Source of the DNA: Nitrososphaerota archaeon
GTDB lineage: Archaea > Thermoproteota > Nitrososphaeria_A > Caldarchaeales > Wolframiiraptoraceae
Direction: 5' to 3'
NCBI GenBank assembly: GCA_021160205.1
Contig: JAGHCZ010000019.1
Location: forward strand, 1-13,150
DNA: 13,150 nt
Shown here: positions 1-6,676 of the stretch, in pieces
Layout of the letters: the number at the start of each line of letters is the position of its first letter
How positions within the stretch are numbered: position 1 is the first letter of the stretch
The notes under the pieces: model-generated
Seen by the model: the letters and a program-made list of their open reading frames with translations, nothing else
Database searches by the model: none
What the model was told of the DNA's origin: nothing
Program-made: the position numbers and the translations under genes

Positions 1-42
1 AACTCTCAAAAATAATCAAACCCCCAAAAACCGGCAAAACAG

Positions 43-50
43 TTAATTAG
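43..50 (+). promoter_or_regulatory. TATA-like box for tRNA-Tyr
   Basis: TTAATTAG is centred about 28 nt before the mature 5' end at 75, the spacing expected for an archaeal TATA box. It lies close to the window edge and the match is imperfect, so this is a moderate call. Confidence 0.4.
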
Positions 51-74
51 AGCCCAAACATCCGAGAATAATGA

Positions 75-200
75 CCCGCGGTAGCTCAGCCTGGTAGAGC
101 GTCCGGCTGTAGCCGCGCCCGGGAAAAGAGGAGGCGCGGGCCTCAGCCTACCAGGCGGACAGAAACCGGATGGTCGGGTGTTCAAATCACCCCCGCGGGA
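75..200 (+). tRNA. trnY: tRNA-Tyr (anticodon GUA), intron-containing
   Basis: A complete cloverleaf can be folded. The acceptor stem is CCCGCGG (75-81) with CCGCGGG (193-199), and A200 is the discriminator. The D stem is GCTC/GAGC (84-87/97-100). The anticodon stem is TCCGG (102-106) with CCGGA (166-170), and the T stem is GGGTG/CACCC with loop TTCAAAT. The anticodon GTA lies at 109-111. C1-G72 and A73 are the identity elements of archaeal and eukaryotic tRNA-Tyr and agree with this call. A 52-nt intron interrupts the anticodon loop after position 37; the spliced loop would be CTGTAGA. The CCA end is not encoded (CAT follows A200). Confidence is high because every stem pairs perfectly. Confidence 0.96.
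113..164 (+). other. tRNA-Tyr intron at position 37/38
   Basis: Removing 113-164 restores a 7-nt anticodon loop. The archaeal splicing endonuclease needs a bulge-helix-bulge. A central 4-bp helix CTGT (107-110) with ACAG (159-162) is visible, and the 3' bulge is AAA (163-165). On the 5' side only A111-G112 is unpaired if C113 pairs with G158, so the 5' bulge looks like 2 rather than 3 nt, a slightly relaxed motif. Within the intron CCGCGCC (113-119) can alternatively pair with GGCGCGG (133-139). The exact cleavage bonds are inferred from the usual position, not proven. Confidence 0.85.
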
Positions 201-300
201 CATTTATATATTATGAGGGAAAAACAACCTTTCCCCACCCCCTCAATTCTCCTTGTATGGGATTATTGGACTCTTTGCTCGTGGGCTTCGGATAGGTTAA

Positions 301-330
301 TTTTTATATAGTCTGATTGGCGGCGCGCCG
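301..330 (+). promoter_or_regulatory. Promoter with 10-bp palindrome upstream of the nuclease gene
   Basis: A strong TATA-type sequence, TTTTTATATA (301-310), is followed by the perfect palindrome CGGCGCGCCG (321-330). With the usual 25-27 nt spacing, transcription would start near 332-335, leaving a leader of about 50 nt. The palindrome sits between TATA box and start site, where a bound protein would block polymerase entry, so it may be an operator. That role is inference. The rest of 204-382 shows no credible gene. Confidence 0.45.
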
Positions 331-382
331 TGTAATGCCTTAATGAAAAAGATATCTTTTTGTGAGCCTTTAGTTTGGTGGT

Positions 383-850
383 ATGCCGGTTTCTCGGTCT
401 AGGGCTCGGGCGGCTCAGAAGAGGGGGCATAAGTTTGAGAAGAGGGTTGCTAGATGGGCTAAGAGATATTTTGATGCTGAGAAAGTTGAGACGAATATTT
501 TGATGAATGGTCTTCGGGTTAAGAGACCTTATGAGATCGATGTTCACGTATATTGGGAGTCTGGGCTTCTCTTTAAGGAGGAGCACGATCTATGGATTGA
601 GTGTAAAGACATGAAGAGTAGTGTGAAGCGAAGCCATATTTTCAAGCTTATTGAATCCGCTAAGGATATTGAAGATGCTTGTAAAGAAGGAAGAGAGGAA
701 TTCTATTTCGATCATTTAGCGATAGCGGCTACATCGGGCTTCGATCAAGATGCATTAGCCTATGCTACGGATCACAAGATTGCCTGTATAGTCTTCGATG
801 GCAAGCGATTCAGGATAGTAAATGATGACAAAATAGATTGGTTACCATAA
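383..850 (+). CDS. Mrr-like PD-(D/E)XK restriction-endonuclease-fold protein
   Basis: The 155-residue protein has the arrangement of the Mrr-type restriction endonuclease fold. A basic N-terminal helix carries E19 (RGHKFEKRVA), followed by D53 in YEIDV and the E73-x-K75 pair in LWIECKD, the canonical metal and catalytic residues of PD-(D/E)XK nucleases. A helix (about 80-100) and the late beta strands (DHLAIAATSGF, IACIVFDGKRFRIV) complete the core. All catalytic positions appear intact, so nuclease activity is plausible, though the target is unknown. It lacks any fused helicase, methylase or DNA-binding domain and stands alone next to tRNA-Tyr. The start is fixed because an in-frame TAG lies at 371-373. 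Asp and Ala codons are mostly T-ending (GAT, GCT), more so than in neighbouring genes, which hints at a different history but is not proof of transfer. DNA repair or defence are both possible roles. Confidence 0.82.
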   Translation: MPVSRSRARAAQKRGHKFEKRVARWAKRYFDAEKVETNILMNGLRVKRPYEIDVHVYWESGLLFKEEHDLWIECKDMKSSVKRSHIFKLIESAKDIEDACKEGREEFYFDHLAIAATSGFDQDALAYATDHKIACIVFDGKRFRIVNDDKIDWLP

Positions 851-1012
851 GCTCTGAAACGGCTAAATAAAATTACCTAAAATTTTGAGTCGAAATTTTG
901 AAAAGGCAAAAATATGCTTCGATTTTAGTTTAGATCAGGGCGGTGAAGACCCTAAAAGAGACCACGTATCGATTTCAGAGGGATTCTTCGAGGAGATTGG
1001 TGGGGGTTGATG

Positions 1013-1020
1013 CATAAAAG
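1013..1020 (+). promoter_or_regulatory. TATA-like box for the MFS gene
   Basis: CATAAAAG lies about 53 nt before the TTG start at 1069, giving a predicted leader near 27 nt that could hold the GGTGG (1057-1061) ribosome-binding sequence. The rest of the 851-1068 gap contains AT-rich imperfect direct repeats (around 879-903) and no gene that can be supported. Confidence 0.4.
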
Positions 1021-1068
1021 GAGGTTTTTGGGAATTATGGGCTAGGTTTTGTTCAGGGTGGCGTTGAG

Positions 1069-2238
1069 TTGGCGGCTAGGACGAGGCTGCTAGATGCGAC
1101 GAGCTTCTTTCTCACGATCTCGGTATTCATGACCCAGCCAATCATACCAGTTTATCTTTACCAGGTTTTGGGGGCGTCGGAGCAGGAGGTCGGCGTGATA
1201 ATAGCGTTGATGTCGGTGACCGCGGCGCTTCTCAGAGCTCCATCGTCAATTTGGATCAAGAACGAATACATTTTGAGAGTTCTAATATTCGGCCTTTGCC
1301 TGAACACGTTCTCTCTCTTAGGTTACGGAATAAGCTGGGATCCCCTAATATTCTCTATTTTCAGGACGACGCATGGAGCTGCCATCGCTTTGAATTACAC
1401 GCTAATGCTTTCCCTTTCAAGCATGATAGCTCGCTCAGATCAAGTTGAAACCTCGATAACGAGCTATACGATGTTTCTCGCGATGGGGCTTTGGACAGGG
1501 CCGGCTCTGGGGACTTTCTTGAGATCGTTCGTCGGGCTCAGAGCCTTGATGTTTATCTCCTCGCTGATCGGCTTGATCTCGATTTTAATCGGAGTTTTTT
1601 TGATGAAGAAAGTTCACGGATTCTGGACGAAAATCTGCTTCTCAAAGATCATGCGTAGAGATTTATCCGCGTCCCTGAAGATGCCGGCCCTTCTTCCCAC
1701 CCTAATTTACCTGTGCTTTTCTTTCCTGATCGGAGCCGTCACGGCCTACGCGCCGCTGAGAGCCAAGCTCGGCTTCGGCCTCGAAGATCAGTTGATAATA
1801 TTGATCTTCACCATGTATTATTTCATAGTCTTCTCCATGAGAGTAATCCTGCTAAGAATCGAGTTTTTCAGGAAAAGAATAGGCGCCGTCAAGCTTCTTT
1901 ACATTTCCTTGTTTTCAAGCGGTTTCGGAGCGCTGCTGATAGGCCTCGGCCCGAGACTAGAGTTCTTCATCTCGGGATTATGCTTAGCTTCTTTCGCCCA
2001 CGGCTTCATTTTCCCATTGACCGCGTCGATGGCGGCTCAGATGACGCCCATCCACTTGCGAGTGCTAAGCAACTCAGTTTACTTAACGGCTTTTGATATC
2101 GGTAACCTGCTTGGATCGGTAACGGTGGCCGTCATGCTCGGCTTTTTCTCCCTCCCAATCTCCTTAGCGGCGGCGGCTATACCGCTTTTCCTCGGGCTGA
2201 TCGCGGTCAGAAAGCTCTCTCGAGTATATGTAGAATGA
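1069..2238 (+). CDS. Major facilitator superfamily (MFS) transporter
   Basis: The 389-residue protein is strongly hydrophobic with about 12 predicted membrane segments in two halves, separated by a basic central loop around residues 185-205 (KKVHGFWTKICFSKIMRRD). It opens with a first helix ending in MTQPIIPVYLYQVLGASEQEVG, typical of MFS drug or metabolite exporters. Segment 5 carries a motif-C-like LWTGPALGTFL (G-x-x-x-G-P-x-x-G), the signature of the proton antiporter subgroup. The usual motif A between segments 2 and 3 is degenerate (APSSIWIKNEYILR). The substrate cannot be read from sequence. The start is TTG, because an in-frame TAA at 1015-1017 precedes it and no ATG or GTG follows in the N-terminus before the first helix. 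GGTGG seven nt upstream fits a ribosome-binding site. It is probably transcribed alone; the following phoU-like gene has its own TATA box. Confidence 0.88.
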   Translation: MAARTRLLDATSFFLTISVFMTQPIIPVYLYQVLGASEQEVGVIIALMSVTAALLRAPSSIWIKNEYILRVLIFGLCLNTFSLLGYGISWDPLIFSIFRTTHGAAIALNYTLMLSLSSMIARSDQVETSITSYTMFLAMGLWTGPALGTFLRSFVGLRALMFISSLIGLISILIGVFLMKKVHGFWTKICFSKIMRRDLSASLKMPALLPTLIYLCFSFLIGAVTAYAPLRAKLGFGLEDQLIILIFTMYYFIVFSMRVILLRIEFFRKRIGAVKLLYISLFSSGFGALLIGLGPRLEFFISGLCLASFAHGFIFPLTASMAAQMTPIHLRVLSNSVYLTAFDIGNLLGSVTVAVMLGFFSLPISLAAAAIPLFLGLIAVRKLSRVYVE

Positions 2239-2293
2239 CCCGCAGCTAATTAGAATCTGTATGATATGACCTCAACCCTTTATTTAAAGAAAC

Positions 2294-2302
2294 TTTTATA
2301 TG
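2294..2302 (+). promoter_or_regulatory. TATA box of the PhoU-like gene (leaderless type)
   Basis: TTTTATATG is centred 28 nt before the ATG at 2326, so transcription is predicted to start at or within a few nt of the start codon. No Shine-Dalgarno sequence lies before the ATG, consistent with a leaderless mRNA. Just upstream is an inverted repeat CTTTA-TT-TAAAG (2278-2289) of unknown significance. Confidence 0.6.
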
Positions 2303-2325
2303 GAAATTGACTTTCCTACGGCGAA

Positions 2326-3345
2326 ATGAAAACTTCTATTTCGTTGAGGAGGATTCAGATCACCGGCGGCTCGACGTTCATCGTTTCTCTTCCGAAGAGC
2401 TGGGCCGAGTCGATAGCCCTCAAGCCAGGGGATTACGTGCAGGTAATTCCTCAACCGGATAACAGCTTGCTATTGGTTCCGAGGCGGGAGCAGGTTGAGC
2501 AGACTTCTGAGGCCGTGATAAAGGCTACGCCGGAGAAATCTCCCGAAGAAGTCGCTAGGGAAATGATCGCTTGTTATCTCGCTGGATATGATTCCATTAA
2601 GGTGAGGTTCGCCGGGAAGATAGACGAGTACAAGGCTTATCTGAAGAACATTATGAGGACGAAGCTGATAGGCCTCGAGTCGGTTGAGGAATCCACGGAT
2701 TACATGGTCGTCCGATGCCTGTTGGGTTACGTCGACTTTCCGATAAGCGACGCGCTCAATAGAATGTACCTCATGGCTTTATCGATGTGCAAGGACGCGT
2801 TGAAAGCCCTTAAAGAGAGGAATCTTTCCCTCGTGAAAGACGTAATTCAAAGAGATGACGAGGTCGATAGGCTGTACCTCTTCTGCGTCCGCCAGTTGAA
2901 ATCCACAGTGAAGAACGCGATCATGATGAAGGAGGTCGGTCTCAAAAGCCCGAGAGAATGCCTAGGATATCGGTTGATAATCAAGAGCATTGAGAGGGTC
3001 GCAGATCACGCAGTAGGCATAGCAGAGCAGGTTCCTCACCTTAAACTACCTGATGGAAGAAAAACGATTGAAAAAATCTCGAAGATGGCGGAATTGGCTT
3101 TCAAGATCTATGAGAGCTCAATTCACTCGCTCTTCAACCTGAACATAGAGCAGGCAAACCGCTTGATAACCAAGGTAAATGAGCTCACCCGAATCGAGAA
3201 AGATTTGATTAAGATGATCTTCGAGTCGAGGCTCAATACTGAGACGGCGATAGGATTAAGGCTGATAATCGAGAGCATTAAAAGGATCGCCGAATACGGC
3301 GCCGATATAGCCGAGATAGTGATAAACCTGGCTATAAAGAGCTAA
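2326..3345 (+). CDS. PhoU-domain phosphate regulator with AbrB/SpoVT-like N-terminus
   Basis: The 339-residue protein begins with a swapped-hairpin AbrB/MazE-type DNA-binding domain (residues about 1-53: RRIQITGGSTFIVSLPKSWAESIALKPGDYVQVI), followed by a charged linker and two PhoU helical bundles. PhoU signature segments occur at KSIERVADHAVGIAE and again at ESIKRIAEYGADIAE near the C-terminus; the first keeps the E-x-x-x-D metal-binding pattern, the second has K and E at those positions. This AbrB-PhoU architecture is a recognised archaeal family annotated as phosphate uptake regulator. The fused DNA-binding domain suggests direct transcription control, which is inference. No pst or pit transporter is in the window; the upstream MFS protein is not obviously a phosphate carrier. 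Its stop overlaps the end of the convergent minus-strand gene by 4 bp. Confidence 0.9.
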   Translation: MKTSISLRRIQITGGSTFIVSLPKSWAESIALKPGDYVQVIPQPDNSLLLVPRREQVEQTSEAVIKATPEKSPEEVAREMIACYLAGYDSIKVRFAGKIDEYKAYLKNIMRTKLIGLESVEESTDYMVVRCLLGYVDFPISDALNRMYLMALSMCKDALKALKERNLSLVKDVIQRDDEVDRLYLFCVRQLKSTVKNAIMMKEVGLKSPRECLGYRLIIKSIERVADHAVGIAEQVPHLKLPDGRKTIEKISKMAELAFKIYESSIHSLFNLNIEQANRLITKVNELTRIEKDLIKMIFESRLNTETAIGLRLIIESIKRIAEYGADIAEIVINLAIKS

Positions 3346-3626
3346 AGTCCTGGCCCGGTCGTTGGCGTCTCTCTGCCCCGCGCGGTCAAATCGCTTTTGA
3401 GGCTCTCTCTAAGAGAAGTGAGCTCCGCGATCTCTTTTTGAAGCTTCATCCGCTCATTTTCGAGCTCCGTTACCCTATTCCTAAGTTCTTTAACTCTGTT
3501 CTCTAGGCTCTGAATCTGCTGCTTCAGCTCGTCGTATTTCTTGACATCCGAGGCCATCTTCCAAGTTAACACGAATCTGTACAGGTCTTCTTCATTTCCC
3601 GAGAATATTATTTGGAAATTCGCCAT
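3342..3626 (-). CDS. Small coiled-coil protein of unknown function
   Basis: I do not recognise this 94-residue protein. A short N-terminal globular part (MANFQIIFSGNEEDLYRFVLTWKMA) is followed by a clear heptad coiled coil at about residues 28-80 (rich in L, E, K, R with regular leucines), and a short Pro/Thr/Gly tail. The start at 3626 is preferred because GGAGG lies 8 nt upstream; an in-frame ATG at 3680 would add 18 residues but has no such site. The gene is convergent with the PhoU-like gene (4-bp overlap of stops) and divergent from the homocitrate-synthase-like gene. It could be an oligomerising adaptor; no function is assigned. It is probably real because of the strong ribosome-binding site and coherent composition. 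Confidence 0.72.
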   Translation of the reverse strand: MANFQIIFSGNEEDLYRFVLTWKMASDVKKYDELKQQIQSLENRVKELRNRVTELENERMKLQKEIAELTSLRESLKSDLTARGRETPTTGPGL

Positions 3627-3725
3627 CTTTCCATCCTCCAAAGTAGTCTGCATAGACCGACTAAAAAACGGTTCATTCAACGCGCTTCGATAATCGTTAA
3701 ACGTCGCCGTTTTCCTGATTAATAG

Positions 3726-3731
3726 TTATAG
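3726..3731 (+). promoter_or_regulatory. Possible TATA element of the HMGL-RAM gene
   Basis: TTATAG, within the AT-rich stretch 3717-3731, is centred about 27 nt before the TTG start at 3756, implying a leaderless or nearly leaderless mRNA. A GAGG at 3740-3743 is 12 nt from the start, too far for a good Shine-Dalgarno site. Moderate to low confidence. Confidence 0.35.
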
Positions 3732-3755
3732 GAATCTCCGAGGCAGTATCCAGCG

Positions 3756-5135
3756 TTGCCGACGCTGCTTGACACCACCCTAAGAGAAGGCGAGCTCTAT
3801 AGAAAATTCGAGCCTGAGGTAAGAGTCGAGGTCGCTAAAAGAATCGCGGAAACGGGAATAGATCGAATAGAACTGACGGTCGATTATCCCCCTAGAACGA
3901 CGCGGAGAGATGTGGAGGTAGTCGTCGAAGCTCTGAGAAGCTACGAGGTAGAAGTGGTGATTCACGGGAGGGCTTATAAGAGAGACGTCGAGGCGGCCGC
4001 CCACTACGACGTAGATGGAATAGGAGTCTACATAGCTCCGACGGAAATTCATAGAAAATTCAAGCTTGGAGGAATGAAGCTCGAGGAAGCTAAGAGGCGG
4101 ATGGAGGAGGCATTAGAGCTTTCAAGATCATATGGCTTCAAGTATCGAAGAGCTACCATCGAGGATTCCTCGAGATATTATTTCGGCGAGGAAGGCGGCT
4201 TAGAAGCGCTCGCGAAGCTGATAGATGACTTCGGAAAAGCCGGAGCCACCTTGGTAAGCGTCCCCGATACCTGCGGAGCATTAACCCCACCTCAGGCAAG
4301 AGACTTCATTCAGAAGCTCAAGAAGCTCTGTAAAACGCCGCTATCAGCGCATTTCCACAACGATTATGGATATGCTTCGGCCAACACTCTGGAGGCCGCG
4401 CTCGCAGGAGCCGAAGAGCTTCAAGTATCGATCCTCGGGGTAGGTGATAGGAATGGGATCGCTGATCTCTACGAGGTCGCTGCTCCCTTGATCGATGTCC
4501 ATGGATTCGGCTTAAGGATCAAGAGAGATCGCTTGAGAGATCTATATCAAAACTTCAGCAAGCTGACTGGAATAAGGATACCCTTCAGGCATCCTCTCAG
4601 CCGAGAAGCGCGAACGATTAGAGCCGGAGTCCATCAATCAATGGTTATGAAGGCTCCGGAAGGATATCTCCCAGCCGATAAACTGAGACACGATTTTGAC
4701 CGCGTCTTCCTCGAGGCGACCCCGTATCTGAGCAAGAAATTCGTTGAGAAAATTCTAAAGCAAAAGGTAGATCGAAATAAGCTGCAGGAGATTTCATCCG
4801 AGCTAGCGAAGCTCGCATACGAGCATGGGAAAAACCTGAGCTCTCGAAGAATAATTGAATGCTTGGAATCTATGGGGCTTGAAGTTGATGAAAAGGCTTT
4901 GAGCAGGCTCCTAACCCCTCAGAGAGCATACATTCTCCTCAACCTAGATCCCAAATACCCCGTACGTGAAATGATTAGAGAAGTGCTCGGATGGGATGAG
5001 GTCGAGCGGGTGGATGAGGTCTACGGCGACGCGGATCTGGTGATCGTGGCGAGGATAGAGGATGAGGTCATAGAGCGGTTGAGGAAAAACTTCGGAAAAG
5101 CCATACTCGGGATGCGCACCTTGATCACCGATTAA
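3756..5135 (+). CDS. Homocitrate-synthase-like HMGL-family enzyme with C-terminal RAM domain
   Basis: The 459-residue protein is an acetyl-CoA-dependent aldol-type synthase of the HMGL/isopropylmalate/homocitrate family. The TIM barrel opens with LLDTTLREGE (D6, R10, E11). H70-G-R-A resembles the His that homocitrate synthases use to bind 2-oxoglutarate. The metal site is H199-F-H201-N-D, and GVGDRNGIADL is the barrel signature nearest to the GVGERNGI form of archaeal homocitrate synthases. Residues 391-459 (AYILLNLDP to the end, with EVYGDADLVIVARI) match the Lrp/AsnC C-terminal RAM fold, an amino-acid-binding regulatory domain, so feedback control by lysine or a related amino acid is likely but inferred. 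The start must be TTG 3756, since conserved residues begin at codon 4. The motif after LREGE is ELYRKF rather than the usual EQTPG, so substrate may differ. No other lysine or leucine genes lie nearby. It overlaps the convergent gene by 11 bp. Confidence 0.82.
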   Translation: MPTLLDTTLREGELYRKFEPEVRVEVAKRIAETGIDRIELTVDYPPRTTRRDVEVVVEALRSYEVEVVIHGRAYKRDVEAAAHYDVDGIGVYIAPTEIHRKFKLGGMKLEEAKRRMEEALELSRSYGFKYRRATIEDSSRYYFGEEGGLEALAKLIDDFGKAGATLVSVPDTCGALTPPQARDFIQKLKKLCKTPLSAHFHNDYGYASANTLEAALAGAEELQVSILGVGDRNGIADLYEVAAPLIDVHGFGLRIKRDRLRDLYQNFSKLTGIRIPFRHPLSREARTIRAGVHQSMVMKAPEGYLPADKLRHDFDRVFLEATPYLSKKFVEKILKQKVDRNKLQEISSELAKLAYEHGKNLSSRRIIECLESMGLEVDEKALSRLLTPQRAYILLNLDPKYPVREMIREVLGWDEVERVDEVYGDADLVIVARIEDEVIERLRKNFGKAILGMRTLITD

Positions 5136-5772
5136 CCACGTTTCTCAGCCCGTCGATTAGGCTTCTAATCTTCTCCCAAACGGAAAAACGCTCAGCCCTC
5201 TCTTCAAGATACTGCAAATCCATTTCATCTAAGTTGGAGTAAATCGTTTTCGCCGCCAGCTCGAGCCTCATCGTGCTAGAACTAGATGCTAGCAGGGAGA
5301 TCACGTAATCCTCAGTTGAAGCTATTTTAACGCCGTTCTTCTCAAGCGCTCTCTCCACAATTTCTTCATCCCAGTTGAGGGGCGCAGGGCTGTGAATGAA
5401 CTTGATAACCTTGTTGCTCTGTAGATCTAAAATGCGGGATTCCTCGGGCGTTTCTAAGAGCTTTCGAAACTGAGACCCCGATAAAAGGTCATTAAGCCTC
5501 CGTCCATCAGATTTAACTGCGAACAATATTTCACTAGATATATAGGGGACTCCGTAAAGCGGCAGAGCTCTAAGGCCGTAGAAAAGATAGAATACATCGA
5601 GGCTTTTGAGGAAAGCCGCCGCCTGGATAACAGTTTTCTCCAGCGGATCGAACCAAGGAGAAGTTTTTCTAAGAAAATCAACGGCGTCTTGGTTCTTCAG
5701 CTTATCCATTTCCCTGACGATTCTCTTGAAATCTTTCTCCGAGAGCATCGGATTGAAGAGAATAGGCCACAA
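5125..5772 (-). CDS. Degenerate nucleotidyltransferase-fold protein
   Basis: The 215-residue protein resembles archaeal minimal nucleotidyltransferases of the type G-G-x-A-x-x-x-Y-G-x-P-R-x-T-x-D-x-D. Residues 63-86 (LFYGLRALPLYGVPYISSEI and following) keep G66, A69, Y73, G74 and P76, but the catalytic Asp-x-Asp is replaced by E81-I-L83 and the Arg after the Pro is Tyr. The C-terminal half (NGVKIASTEDYVISLLASS, then DLQYLEERAERF) follows the helical pattern usual after the NTase core. The fold assignment is by motif only. The protein is probably not an active transferase and may act as a binding or regulatory subunit. It lies 12 nt after the membrane wHTH gene on the same strand, so co-transcription is likely. 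The start could be TTG 5772 or ATG 5748; neither has a clear ribosome-binding site. Confidence 0.62.
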   Translation of the reverse strand: MWPILFNPMLSEKDFKRIVREMDKLKNQDAVDFLRKTSPWFDPLEKTVIQAAAFLKSLDVFYLFYGLRALPLYGVPYISSEILFAVKSDGRRLNDLLSGSQFRKLLETPEESRILDLQSNKVIKFIHSPAPLNWDEEIVERALEKNGVKIASTEDYVISLLASSSSTMRLELAAKTIYSNLDEMDLQYLEERAERFSVWEKIRSLIDGLRNVVNR

Positions 5773-5784
5773 AATATCTTTTTC

Positions 5785-6567
5785 TTAGAACACCTGTAAA
5801 CTTGAGGATAGAAGGCTGATATAGGAGAGGAAAAGCGCTATCGGGAGGCTTTTCTCCCAGCTTATTCCCCTGGAATACGTCAGCCCCGCGGCTAAGATTA
5901 TCAGCTGAACCACGTGCGCGGCGATGAATAAGGTCTTAAAGATCGATGAAAGCGCGTCAAATCGAAGTCCGAGATTATAAGACGCCAATATTAGCAGCAG
6001 ATAGATATCCACCGGGATATACGATGTCAAGCATATCGCTGATAATCCTCCAAATCCTTCTTCGCCCTTACCGAGAAATTTACCGATCGCCATGAAATAC
6101 GCTAAGGTGATGAGCAGGCTGAGAATCGGCGAATAATTTGCTCGATCGCTGTAAAAGGTCAAGAAAAGGATGACCGGCTTTACGGGGAGAAGTGTTGATG
6201 CTGCCAGATAAAGCCCAGCGGCAAAGAAACCGATAGGAGCGTAATAGATGGGAGAAGCCGCGACTTTTTCGAAAAACGCGAGTATAGACGGCCTTTCCTT
6301 AAGCTCTTTCCGAACTCCGAGTTCCTCGAGCAGCCTTTCAGCGATCCGAGCTCCCCTGCTATTCAGCGCATACTTTCCTCTTCCAACCTGATCTATCAGG
6401 GGCTTAAGAAAATCTAAGTGATAATACAGGGTGCCGTAGCTCACGTTCAAGCGCCTTTTCAGCTGGGTGGCGGTAAGCTCACCCCGAGAGCGGAGGAGCA
6501 AAATGATCTCTCTTCTTATAGGGCTCTTCAGAAGCCTGTAAATCTCCGCTCCCAGGTCTTCGCTCAA
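5785..6567 (-). CDS. Membrane-anchored winged-helix transcription regulator (wHTH plus Yip1-like domain)
   Basis: The 260-residue protein has an N-terminal ArsR/MarR-like winged helix (about residues 5-90: IYRLLKSPIRREIILLLRS, then TATQLKRRLNVSYGTLYYHLDFL as recognition helix, then wing DQVGRGKYAL). Residues about 105-258 form five or six hydrophobic segments. A stretch GKGEEGFGGLSAICLTSYIPVDIY resembles the Yip1-family membrane pattern, a tentative match. The protein should therefore hold its DNA-binding head at the inner membrane face. The start TTG 6567 is supported by AGGAG (6577-6581 on the complementary strand) 9 nt upstream. It is divergent from the surface-protein gene and heads a unit with the nucleotidyltransferase-like gene. 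Control of its own promoter and that of the surface protein is an inference from position and from the palindrome between them. Confidence 0.82.
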   Translation of the reverse strand: MSEDLGAEIYRLLKSPIRREIILLLRSRGELTATQLKRRLNVSYGTLYYHLDFLKPLIDQVGRGKYALNSRGARIAERLLEELGVRKELKERPSILAFFEKVAASPIYYAPIGFFAAGLYLAASTLLPVKPVILFLTFYSDRANYSPILSLLITLAYFMAIGKFLGKGEEGFGGLSAICLTSYIPVDIYLLLILASYNLGLRFDALSSIFKTLFIAAHVVQLIILAAGLTYSRGISWEKSLPIALFLSYISLLSSSLQVF

Positions 6568-6587
6568 TTCTCCGCTCTCCTGTCGCG

Positions 6588-6600
6588 TTCATAATGAACA
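6588..6600. promoter_or_regulatory. Palindromic candidate operator in the divergent promoter region
   Basis: GTTCAT-A-ATGAAC is a perfect 6-bp inverted repeat around one central base. It lies 20 nt upstream of the wHTH start, between an AT-rich possible TATA element (6607-6618, minus strand) and the likely transcription start. This is the place for an autoregulatory operator of a dimeric winged-helix protein. Binding is inferred. Confidence 0.4.
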
Positions 6601-6626
6601 GCTTTCCGAAAAAATTCGAAAAGCAA

Positions 6627-6636
6627 CATTAATAAC
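6627..6636 (+). promoter_or_regulatory. TATA-like box of the surface-protein gene
   Basis: CATTAATAAC is centred about 46 nt before the ATG at 6677. The predicted start near 6657 leaves a 20-nt leader that contains GAGG (6668-6671), 5 nt from the ATG. Confidence 0.45.
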
Positions 6637-6676
6637 GTTTACCTTTGGGAAGTTTGATGAATAGGGCGAGGCCTCG

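Noticed and set aside
170..202. tRNA-Tyr 3' end as an integration (att) site
   Set aside because: No second copy of the T-arm or acceptor sequence and no integrase are in the window.
213..311. A 32-codon frame starting at ATG 213 behind a TATA-like stretch
   Set aside because: The TATA-like bases directly abut the ATG, there is no ribosome-binding site, and it ends inside the next promoter.
263..586. 107-codon minus-strand frame over the nuclease start
   Set aside because: Low-complexity basic product, antisense to a gene with clear catalytic motifs.
851..1068. Possible C/D-box guide RNA (GGTGAAGA near 942, TTGATGC near 1007)
   Set aside because: No proper RTGATGA plus CTGA pair with terminal stem can be found.
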